Assembly (NCBI RefSeq): GCF_021021435.1
Contig: NZ_JAINWI010000014.1
Coordinates: 1-64,000 of the forward strand
Length of the DNA stretch: 64,000 nucleotides
Direction: 5' to 3'
Source: Seohaeicola saemankumensis
Lineage (GTDB): Bacteria > Pseudomonadota > Alphaproteobacteria > Rhodobacterales > Rhodobacteraceae
Shown here piece by piece: positions 49,117 to 55,454 of this stretch (its first letter is position 1; every line of letters starts with the position of its first letter). Made by a program: the position numbers and the translations under genes. The notes below the pieces were generated by a model. The model was not told where the DNA came from. It did no database searches and saw nothing but the letters and a program-made list of their open reading frames with translations.

Positions 49117-49135
49117 TGCGTATAGTTAGTATTCG
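49117..49135. promoter_or_regulatory. Operator-like site 1
   Basis: cgTATAGTTAGTATTCG is an imperfect palindrome (CGTATA / TATTCG around GTTAG) and forms a near-direct repeat with site 2 (ctgatgcgtatagttagta against ctgatgcgaatagttaata). It covers the -10 region (TATACG on the minus strand) of the leftward promoter driving wyl-mod-res. Confidence 0.6.
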
Positions 49136-49147
49136 AACCCCTTGACA
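49125..49147 (-). promoter_or_regulatory. Candidate leftward promoter for wyl-mod-res
   Basis: On the minus strand TTGTCA begins at about 49148 and, after 18 bases, TATACG follows at about 49124-49119. The -35 overlaps the -35 TTGACA of the opposite promoter, so the two divergent promoters share a centre. Confidence 0.5.
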
Positions 49148-49174
49148 ACTGGAGCTGATGCGAATAGTTAATAT
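49142..49174 (+). promoter_or_regulatory. Candidate rightward promoter for the small-gene cassette
   Basis: A consensus TTGACA (49142-49147) lies upstream of the AT-rich TAGTTAATAT (49165-49174), about 75 bases before the first small gene. The exact -10 is uncertain (17-21 base spacing). Operator-like site 2 covers it. Confidence 0.45.
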
Positions 49175-49177
49175 ACC
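49161..49177. promoter_or_regulatory. Operator-like site 2
   Basis: CGAATAGTTAATATACC repeats the core of site 1 with the same orientation, 44 bases away (four helical turns), and covers the rightward -10 region. The two sites are placed so that one protein could repress both promoters. Binding by the WYL regulator is inferred. Confidence 0.6.
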
Positions 49178-49221
49178 CATAAGGCCGGGGCGTCAATCGC
49201 TGCCAACAGTAGGAGAGGGCC

Positions 49222-49467
49222 ATGTTGAAGATTGAGTGGAAACTGAACGGGCGCAAGATCAGGCCCAACGACATCGCCAACCAGCTTGAGCGGGCGATGC
49301 TTTCGCAGGTCGAGGAAATGGTGCGCAGCAAGTTGCGCGATGTCCGCGATCCCGAGACCGGCGCTGCGCCGACCATCACGGTGGTCGGGCGCTCTCTCGA
49401 CAATCTTTCCTTCGAGGTCTCGGGTTCGCCCGCGCTTATCGAGGAAGTCAAACGCCGCCTCCAGTAG
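49222..49467 (+). CDS. Small hypothetical protein, 81 aa (cassette gene 1)
   Basis: An 81-aa charged protein starting MLKIEWKLNGRKIRPNDIA, with a basic helix (EEMVRSKLRDVRD) and a final helix IEEVKRRLQ. A beta-alpha-beta pattern is likely; no family is recognised. AGGAGAGG precedes the ATG. First gene of a four-gene cassette reading away from the WYL regulator. Confidence 0.7.
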   Translation: MLKIEWKLNGRKIRPNDIANQLERAMLSQVEEMVRSKLRDVRDPETGAAPTITVVGRSLDNLSFEVSGSPALIEEVKRRLQ

Positions 49468-49502
49468 GCAGCGCGCAAACGCCACGAAAGGAGGTGATCA
49501 TC

Positions 49503-49643
49503 ATGGCGAAGTCCAACAAGGAAGTGACGAGCGCGAAGGCTGCATCGGCAGCTTCGAAAGTGCTCCGCGATCCGAAGTCCAGCCCGGCGGCAAAGTCGGC
49601 TGCGGCCTCGGCGCTGACCCAGCGTCCGAACAAGAAAAAGTAG
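49503..49643 (+). CDS. Very small basic protein, 46 aa (cassette gene 2)
   Basis: A 46-aa Ala/Ser/Lys-rich protein starting MAKSNKEVTSAKAASAASK and ending RPNKKK. It has one of the best ribosome sites in the window (AAAGGAGGTGATCATC before ATG), which argues for high translation. Composition suggests a disordered, nucleic-acid-neutralising peptide; no family recognised. Confidence 0.65.
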   Translation: MAKSNKEVTSAKAASAASKVLRDPKSSPAAKSAAASALTQRPNKKK

Positions 49644-49719
49644 GACGCGACCAACCGGGGGCCGGGGAAACTCGGCCCTCCGCCCAACCTCATCAATGCG
49701 GCTCAAGGAGGCCGGACAC

Positions 49720-49998
49720 ATGATCTATGCGATCAACTACGACCTGAAGCGTCCCGGTCAGAGCTACGCGGCGCTGCATGAGGCCATCAAGTCCTGCGGG
49801 GAGTGGTGGCACTATCTGGATTCGACCTGGCTGGTCGATACCTCGCTTACCGCCACTGGCATTTGGCAGAAGCTCGAACCGCATGTCGACAAGAACGACT
49901 TCTTTCTCGTGATCGGCGTGACCCGCGACTATCAAGGCTGGCTGCCCAAGGAAGCGTGGGACTGGATCAATGCGCGCAGCGGCAAGATGGCCGCATAG
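49720..49998 (+). CDS. Cas2-like (SinR-family) protein, 92 aa (cassette gene 3)
   Basis: A 92-aa protein with the small ferredoxin-like fold of Cas2: MIYAINYDLKRPGQSYAALH matches the first strand and loop, including an Asp at the Cas2-type position (YDL), and LEPHVDKNDFFLVIGVTRDY a later strand. Stand-alone relatives are called SinR family in databases. No cas1 or CRISPR array is near. AAGGAGG lies before the ATG at 49720. A nuclease or RNA-binding role is inferred from fold only. Confidence 0.65.
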   Translation: MIYAINYDLKRPGQSYAALHEAIKSCGEWWHYLDSTWLVDTSLTATGIWQKLEPHVDKNDFFLVIGVTRDYQGWLPKEAWDWINARSGKMAA

Positions 49999-50009
49999 GA
50001 GGAATGGCG

Positions 50010-50270
50010 ATGCGCTTCCAAGGAGCAGTAATCAAAGAGCAAGGTCAGACCTTTGCGATTGTTGTCGTGAAATCCCATGTCGTGCAGAACAGGGCGTCGG
50101 CGAGCGATGCGATCCGTGCCTTTTCCCCGACCTTTGGTGGCGTGCCGGTGGTGCTGATGGCGCAAGACAGCCGGGGGCGTCCTACCTACTTCGGGCGCCC
50201 CGACATCGCACGGTTCCTGTCCCGAACGCCGCTTGGCGCGATCCCGTGGAAAGAATACACGATCAACTAG
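50010..50270 (+). CDS. Small hypothetical protein, 86 aa (cassette gene 4)
   Basis: An 86-aa protein starting MRFQGAVIKEQGQTFAIVVV and ending WKEYTIN, with conserved-looking MAQDSRGRPTYFGRPDIARF in the second half. It follows gene 3 after 11 bases, with TAGGAGGA spanning the junction; the ATG at 50004 is too close to that site. No family with known function is recognised. Its habitual partnership with the Cas2-like gene is suspected, not shown. Confidence 0.65.
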   Translation: MRFQGAVIKEQGQTFAIVVVKSHVVQNRASASDAIRAFSPTFGGVPVVLMAQDSRGRPTYFGRPDIARFLSRTPLGAIPWKEYTIN

Positions 50271-50332
50271 TGTGGAGGTGGCTGCGCTGATGCCTCCACC
50301 TCCTGCAGAACATGCCTCGTTAGGCTGGGGTA

Positions 50333-50366
50333 GGGTGAGGCCATTTCCTTCTGGCTTCACCCTTTT
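50333..50366 (+). terminator. Terminator of the small-gene cassette
   Basis: GGGTGAGGCC (50333-50342) pairs with GGCTTCACCC (50353-50362) through ten pairs including one G-U, followed by TTTT. It lies 63 bases beyond the stop of cassette gene 4. Confidence 0.8.
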
Positions 50367-50709
50367 GAGCCGATATGGCCTACCGGCAAGGCCTGATCCT
50401 TCGTCCTTGGTCCTGTCTTCGTCTTGATCCTGTAACCTGGATTGATCATTCTTCTTTTCCATCGAAGAGCTATGATCAACATCCTTTATCCTGTCACATA
50501 ATCCACTATCCAAATCATTATCCGGCGGGGCAGTTCTGGTGTGGGTGCTGGTGCTCTTCCGGTGGTCCTTGGCCTACGCAATCTCGGCCCAGCGGGTGAA
50601 CGTGCGCAAGTCGCAATGCCAAGCCAGTTTGGCTTGCCGATCTTTAATACCGCCTGACAGACTCGACCACAGAATCCGGCAATCGCGATTCAGTGGTGGC
50701 AGTTCTGGC

Positions 50710-50840
50710 GTTTCCCTGTTTCCCAGTTTGTTTCTGGCTTGGTTCCGTGTTTCTCCACCGTGTTTCTTAGCAGCAAGCGAAAACTCGGACTGGCTGACTC
50801 TGCGGGCTGGCGCGATGTTTCCCCGGTGTTTCTTTGTTTC
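50710..50840. repeat. Cluster of nine GTTTC words
   Basis: GTTTC begins at 50710, 50718, 50730, 50749, 50762, 50817, 50828 and 50836, mostly within TGTTTCT-like contexts, all in one orientation; one further copy is imperfect. The spacing is irregular. Possibly protein-binding sites, possibly simple low-complexity DNA. Confidence 0.4.
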
Positions 50841-50880
50841 TCTGGGGTAACATCAGGGAAACCGGCCAAGACGGGACTGC

Positions 50881-51462
50881 TCAGATTTTCGCGCGTTTCA
50901 GCAAGTCACCGCTCTTGTGCATCCCGCGTGGATCATTTCCTGCCAAGGCTTCCATCCGTGCGATGCGGGCCATTCGTTGGGCTGTCTCGAACGGGATGCT
51001 GGTCGCCTTCCCGAGTGTCAGCCTGTAAGGCTTGCGGTTACCTCTGATGCGGAACATGACGATATAGGACTTTGCACCGCTCGGGCGGATGCGAAGGCCG
51101 AAACTGCTCATGCCGTCCAGCCAGATCGTGTATTCCGTGTCGCGGGGTGGGGCCTTCTTGAATGTGTCTTCGCTCAGATCGGGGCGAATGGTGACTTCCA
51201 GCGTGTTCAGGGTTACGCGATTGGGCACGAGGATTTCGTCGGGGTCGATGCCTTCGAAAACCCCTTTCGGATGCTCGATAGTCTCGCGCGTCACGCGGGG
51301 CTGCTCATCGCGCAATGTACGTTTGGCAAGCCCGTGTGAATAGCCCTGCGCCCGCAAGGCCCAATAGGCATCGTTACGGGCGCGGGCATCGGTGCGCGAC
51401 GTGGGGGTGCCGCGCATCCGTTTAGCAAGCTGCTTGTCGGTGGGGTTGTTGCGGGGCTTCAT
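50881..51462 (-). CDS. Stand-alone integrase arm-domain protein
   Basis: A 193-aa protein. Its C-terminal part (about 100-180) matches the arm-DNA-binding domain that opens many tyrosine integrases: TIWLDGMSSFGLRIRPSGAK, then VMFRIRGNRKPYRLTLGKA and an AQRMARIARMEALAGNDP helix. No catalytic domain follows. The first 90 residues are basic and include RTDARARNDAYWALRAQGYS, perhaps a second DNA-binding part. It could modulate integration or regulate transcription at arm sites. It follows the 68-aa gene by 27 bases on the same strand. Confidence 0.65.
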   Translation of the reverse strand: MKPRNNPTDKQLAKRMRGTPTSRTDARARNDAYWALRAQGYSHGLAKRTLRDEQPRVTRETIEHPKGVFEGIDPDEILVPNRVTLNTLEVTIRPDLSEDTFKKAPPRDTEYTIWLDGMSSFGLRIRPSGAKSYIVMFRIRGNRKPYRLTLGKATSIPFETAQRMARIARMEALAGNDPRGMHKSGDLLKRAKI

Positions 51463-51489
51463 GGCGAAACCCCGCAAGCCTTGGCCGGA

Positions 51490-51696
51490 TCAGGCGATTT
51501 CGGCCTTCCGTGCGCCGAGATATTCCGCAAGCTGCGGAATGGTCGCCGTTGTGTAGACGGACGGGCCGGAGGCCAGATAGAGGATTGCGCCTTCGGCACC
51601 GTTGGCGCGACCGCCCGCGATCTGGCTGCGCCGCACGAGCGCGCCCCCGCCGCTTTTGGCCGGGATGAGGATGAAGTTGTCATTCTGTTCGTCCAT
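51490..51696 (-). CDS. Small hypothetical protein, 68 aa
   Basis: A 68-aa protein starting MDEQNDNFILIPAKSGGGAL and ending LAEYLGARKAEIA. No family recognised. AAAGGG lies 8 bases before the chosen ATG; two upstream in-frame ATG codons are less well placed. It sits between the excisionase-like gene and the arm-domain gene in the integration operon. Confidence 0.6.
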   Translation of the reverse strand: MDEQNDNFILIPAKSGGGALVRRSQIAGGRANGAEGAILYLASGPSVYTTATIPQLAEYLGARKAEIA

Positions 51697-51845
51697 GACG
51701 TGACCCTTTCTGATGGTTGGTGTCATGGTGAAGGCCGGGTGGCCTTCACCTATCAATACAAACCAGACCCTCAGAGGGTGTCAACAAATGAGTTTCTGTT
51801 AAAGCATTGGGAAAGAACAACAAATGCCGATCTTTCCTGATGCTT

Positions 51846-52172
51846 CTAGTGCAGATCGATCTCGCCGGTCGCCGTGGCTTCCGGGAACGTGATCCCCAGC
51901 GCCGCCCAAACGTCGCAATCGCGTCCGGGGTCGGGATATTTTGCCGGGTAGATGTCGGACGTGCTGCGCCGGATGAACGTGCGCCAGTGAACCCACTTGT
52001 TGAGTTCCGCGATGTCGTAGAACACGCTCGCCCCGATCTTCTTGAAAACGGGGCCTGCGCCCTCACATCTCAGGCGAGCCAAAGTGCCCGGTGTGTAGGA
52101 AATGTTGAAGGTGTTGCGAAGGTAGCGGCTTGCTTCTTTGGGAGAAAGCGGAAGCGGATTGATGGCGTTCAT
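51846..52172 (-). CDS. Excisionase-like helix-turn-helix protein
   Basis: A 108-aa protein with a MerR/AlpA-type winged helix: LSPKEASRYLRNTFNISYTP, then RLRCEGAGPVFKKIGAS and VFYDIAELNKWV. This is the common fold of excisionases and element activators. It lies next to the integrase on the same strand with a 225-base gap, so it is probably the recombination directionality factor. The C-terminal 45 residues are not conserved. GGAGC precedes the ATG. Confidence 0.75.
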   Translation of the reverse strand: MNAINPLPLSPKEASRYLRNTFNISYTPGTLARLRCEGAGPVFKKIGASVFYDIAELNKWVHWRTFIRRSTSDIYPAKYPDPGRDCDVWAALGITFPEATATGEIDLH

Positions 52173-52397
52173 GGTGAAGCTCCGTCAGGCATGAATGAGG
52201 GTGGCCGCATTCGGTCATCCGAAAGCGGGTTCAGTGCTGTATTTCCGGGGGCTGTCCTGATACCTGGGGGCTGCACCGTTCCGTTGATGCGCGCCGGGTC
52301 GATCTGATTGGATCGATGCTGCCCTATGTATCGGAATGCTATGTTTGCCGCAACGCTGCCTGATGTTGTCAGTTGTAAAACCGACTGGCGGGCTGGA

Positions 52398-53675
52398 CTA
52401 CGACTTTGGCTTGCCTCGGATCATTTCGCCAATCTCGTTTATTCCCCGCTGTATGGGATCTCGGGCAAGGTGGGCATATCGCGCCGTGGTCTCTGGCGAC
52501 TTGTGCCCAAGGAGCTTGCCCACCATGTAGAGGCTCATGTTCTGCTCGACCGCGATTGACGCGAAGGTGTGCCGAAGGTCGTGAAGGCGCAGGTTTTCGA
52601 GCTGGGCGTGGCGCGTGATTCGCTGCCAAGGTCGTTTGAGGTCGGAACGCGGTTTGTCTTGCTGGCTGCCCGCGATGACATAGGAGCTCACACGGGGAAT
52701 GTCGCGCAGCACCTCGACGGCCACGTCTGACAAGTAGACTGTCTTGCGCCCCGTCTTGCTGTCGGGCAGGAGCAGGAACCCGCGTTCGAAGTCTATCTCT
52801 TCCCATCGCAGGTGCAGTATCTCGCGAAGGCGGCATCCCGTAAGAAGAAGCAGCCTGATAGCCCCGGTCACATGGGGCGAAAGCACTTCGCGCAGGTTTT
52901 CCTCCTTCGGGCGATGCTTGGCCTTGGCGTCCTCGCGAAGTTCCCACGGCAAGCCGATGGTCTCGGCCTCTTCCAGCGTTTGAAGAAGGCGGTCGATCTC
53001 GTCGCGGTTCAGGAACCTGTCCTTGCTTCCGTCCTTGTAGAGCTTCACGCCTTTTCGCGGATTGGCTTCCAAGTAGCCTTGGTTGACCGCATAGGTGAAG
53101 ATGCCGCCCAAGAGGCGAGCCGTTCGGGTGGCGGTTCCCTTGCCGCCTGTCACGATGGAGCGGCCCTTTGAGGTGCGCTTGTCGCGGGCGGTCTTGCCCT
53201 TGGCGACATCACTCAAGAAGCGCTCGATGTCCTGCCGCGTGACCGCGCTGATCTTCTTCTTTCCCAAGAGTGGCCGGATGTGTGCGTTGATCCGCCCTTT
53301 GTCTGTCTTGACCGTGCTTGCCTTCTTCGTGTCCATGCCGTGCTCAATGTACTCGTCACAGAGCTGTGACACGGTCATTTCCGCGCGGACCTTCCTTTCG
53401 GCCCCGACAAGATCGTTGCCGAGGTGCGCAGACGCCAAGTAGTCCTCTGCCGCCTTGCGTGCTTGATCGACCGTCACGACGCCAAAGGTGCCAAGCGACT
53501 TGCGCCGGGTAGGTGCGCCGCGACCGCCTGCACGATACTGCACCACAAAGGTCTTCTTGCCATTCGGCCAGACGCGCACGCCAAACCCGGACAGCTTCCC
53601 GCACCACGCGAAGTAGTCCTTCGCGCCGGGGTCCAGCTTGTCCACCACGGTCTTTGTCAGACGCTCTTGGGCCAT
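52398..53675 (-). CDS. Tyrosine-type site-specific integrase
   Basis: A 425-aa integrase. Residues 1-90 form the arm-binding domain (LSGFGVRVWPNGKKTFVVQY), 100-200 the core-binding domain, and the rest the catalytic domain: Arg282 in LTGCRLREI, Lys307, His365 and Arg368 in LHDLRHTF, His391 in LLGHKSPE and nucleophile Tyr400 in TTARYAHL. It should recombine the tRNA-Arg attachment sites. I start at the ATG at 53675; a longer frame to 53762 runs through the repeat region. The gene is beside attR. Confidence 0.95.
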   Translation of the reverse strand: MAQERLTKTVVDKLDPGAKDYFAWCGKLSGFGVRVWPNGKKTFVVQYRAGGRGAPTRRKSLGTFGVVTVDQARKAAEDYLASAHLGNDLVGAERKVRAEMTVSQLCDEYIEHGMDTKKASTVKTDKGRINAHIRPLLGKKKISAVTRQDIERFLSDVAKGKTARDKRTSKGRSIVTGGKGTATRTARLLGGIFTYAVNQGYLEANPRKGVKLYKDGSKDRFLNRDEIDRLLQTLEEAETIGLPWELREDAKAKHRPKEENLREVLSPHVTGAIRLLLLTGCRLREILHLRWEEIDFERGFLLLPDSKTGRKTVYLSDVAVEVLRDIPRVSSYVIAGSQQDKPRSDLKRPWQRITRHAQLENLRLHDLRHTFASIAVEQNMSLYMVGKLLGHKSPETTARYAHLARDPIQRGINEIGEMIRGKPKS

Positions 53676-53683
53676 CGGAGTTA

Positions 53684-53745
53684 CAGGAAGCACATAGGAA
53701 GCACGCCTTCGGTAATCTCGCGGAAAACGGGGTAATCCCCGGTCA
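53684..53745 (+). repeat. Right sub-terminal integrase-site-like repeat
   Basis: Carries the same aggaagcacataggaagca double unit as 42681 and then cggggtaatccccggtca (53728-53745), which agrees with the left copy at 15 of 18 positions. An additional ggtaatc lies between (53711). It lies directly upstream of the integrase start. Confidence 0.65.
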
Positions 53746-53844
53746 TCCGCTCTGATGCCCATAAAACACTATTTTTGCTAGGAAATCAAACTTCTCGTGG
53801 TGTCTGTGGCTATCTGCGGTAATGCTCAGAAAACCAATCCCCTA

Positions 53845-53888
53845 GCCCTCCGAAGGCAGAGGCCACAGGTTCGAATCCTGTCGGGTGC
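53845..53888 (+). repeat. attR: 44-bp direct repeat of the tRNA-Arg 3' half
   Basis: Identical to 42587-42630. The sequence to its left is unrelated to a tRNA, so it is a remnant 3' half, followed by ACCA where the intact tRNA has GCCA. Confidence 0.93.
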
Positions 53889-54037
53889 ACCATTCCTCTA
53901 GACTTCACCTTTTCGTGGGTTTTCACGCGCAGCATGGCGTTTGCTGAGATGTTCAGTGGCTCGCCGTCATGTCCGGTTCGGGTTGCTGGCTTTGTTTCAC
54001 GCCGCGCAATTTGGTGACATCATTGTATTGCGCCGGG

Positions 54038-54066
54038 TTGACAGACGGTGCAGGGAATCCCTAACG
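54038..54066 (+). promoter_or_regulatory. Candidate TRAP operon promoter
   Basis: TTGACA (54038-54043), 17 bases, then CTAACG (54061-54066), about 105 bases before the TAXI gene. The -35 is consensus, the -10 is poor. Confidence 0.35.
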
Positions 54067-54169
54067 TATCCGCAGAGCGAAATGAAATTCCGCAACTTTG
54101 GAGGACGTCCGCAGACAAGCGGTCGCAAAGTGTGGCAGTCGACGTTTCGCCGGATAAAGGGAGGATACC

Positions 54170-55306
54170 ATGAAACCACTTTTTGCCGCTTTTGCGGCTG
54201 TGACGCTTTCGGCCGGAATGGCCACAGCGCAAGACATCAACCTGCCGCAGCAATTGTCGTGGACAGCCTATGACACCGGGTCGGCCGGGTATAACCAGGC
54301 CGTTGCGGTCGGGGCGGCGCTTCAGGATGCGGCGGGGATCAACCTGCGCGTTCTTCCGGGCAAGAACGACGTATCGCGGACCGAGCCTCTGCGTCAGGGG
54401 CGTGTACAGTTTTCGGCCACCGGCGTGGGCGGCAGCTTCATGGCACAGGAAGGCGCGTTCGACTTTGGTGCCGAGAATTGGGGGCCGCAGCCGGTACGCG
54501 TGCTGATGGCCAATAATGGCGGGGCGATCAACCTCGCCGTCGGTGTTGCGGGCGATCTTGGAATCGAAACCTATGCCGATCTGAAAGGTAAACGCGTGGC
54601 CTATATCGTCGGCGCCCCGGCGCTGAACGTGAATACCGAGGCCTATCTGGCCTATGGTGGCCTGACATGGGATGACGTCACACGTGTCGATTTCGGCGGC
54701 TTCGGTGCAAGCTGGACTGGCCTGATCGAAGGACAGGTGGACGCCGCTTTCGCCGCCACCAACTCGGGCAACGCCTATGAGGCGGCAGCAGGTCCGCGCG
54801 GCCTGTTCTGGCCGCCGGTCGATCCCGACAATGCCGAAGGACTGGCCGCAATGCAGGCCATCGCACCTTTCTTCCTGCCCAACCTTGCCAAAGTCGGCGC
54901 CAATATCGACGGCACCGAAGGCTATCAAGGTGCCGGCTATCCCTATCCGGTTCTGGTCGCAACGGAAGAGACAGACGAGGATCTGGTCTACAACATGACC
55001 AAGGCGATGGTGGAACTGTTTCCTGCCTATGATGGCAAGGCCCCCGGTATCGGCGGCTGGGCGCTGGACAAGCAGGAAATGGAATGGGTGGTGCCCTATC
55101 ACGAAGGCACAATCCGCTACTACACAGAGGTGGGCGTCTGGTCCGATGAGGCGCAGGCCAATAACGATCGCCTGATCGAACGTCAGGCCGTATTGAAAGC
55201 GGCATGGGACGCACTGAAAGCCGAAGCGCCTGCAGACTGGGAAGCGGCATGGTCCGAAGCCCGCCGCAAGGCACTTGCCGATGGTGGTTTCGAAGTCGTT
55301 TTCTAA
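54170..55306 (+). CDS. TAXI-family TRAP solute-binding protein
   Basis: A 378-aa periplasmic binding protein. Residues 1-21 (MKPLFAAFAAVTLSAGMATAQ) are a signal peptide. The TAXI-type fold is seen in LSWTAYDTGSAGYNQAVAVG, NDVSRTEPLRQGRVQFSATG and YADLKGKRVAYIVGAPALN. It captures a ligand for the fused permease encoded next. Substrate unknown; glutamate-like and aromatic acids are reported for the family. Confidence 0.92.
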   Translation: MKPLFAAFAAVTLSAGMATAQDINLPQQLSWTAYDTGSAGYNQAVAVGAALQDAAGINLRVLPGKNDVSRTEPLRQGRVQFSATGVGGSFMAQEGAFDFGAENWGPQPVRVLMANNGGAINLAVGVAGDLGIETYADLKGKRVAYIVGAPALNVNTEAYLAYGGLTWDDVTRVDFGGFGASWTGLIEGQVDAAFAATNSGNAYEAAAGPRGLFWPPVDPDNAEGLAAMQAIAPFFLPNLAKVGANIDGTEGYQGAGYPYPVLVATEETDEDLVYNMTKAMVELFPAYDGKAPGIGGWALDKQEMEWVVPYHEGTIRYYTEVGVWSDEAQANNDRLIERQAVLKAAWDALKAEAPADWEAAWSEARRKALADGGFEVVF

Positions 55307-55454
55307 GCGTCAAGCACTGCAACCTACCGGCCGGAGCATGCGTTCCGGTCGGTCTTGCCAGCCGTATCAGCCCCGAACAGCCCCGATCTTTGCGTGCGCC
55401 TGACATGTAGTGTCACAGGCGCCCATCTGACCCCCGAACGATCAAGGAAATACC

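Larger units (their letters stand above)
50271..50880. other. 610-bp gene-free stretch inside the island
   Basis: No gene is supported. It holds a hairpin at 50274-50303 (GGAGGTGG/CCACCTCC), a good terminator at 50333-50366, and a run of nine GTTTC words between 50710 and 50840, within a T/G-rich tract. This is where the rightward cassette and the leftward integration genes converge. Confidence 0.55.
53676..54169. other. Right island end and TRAP promoter region
   Basis: 494 bases without a gene. From left to right it holds the right sub-terminal repeat (53684-53745), 100 bases of AT-rich DNA, attR (53845-53888) and the upstream region of the TRAP transporter operon with a candidate promoter at 54038-54066. 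Confidence 0.6.

Noticed and set aside
49720-49998. Cas2-like gene as evidence of a CRISPR-Cas system
   Set aside because: No cas1, no other cas gene and no array in the window; the fold occurs in non-CRISPR proteins.
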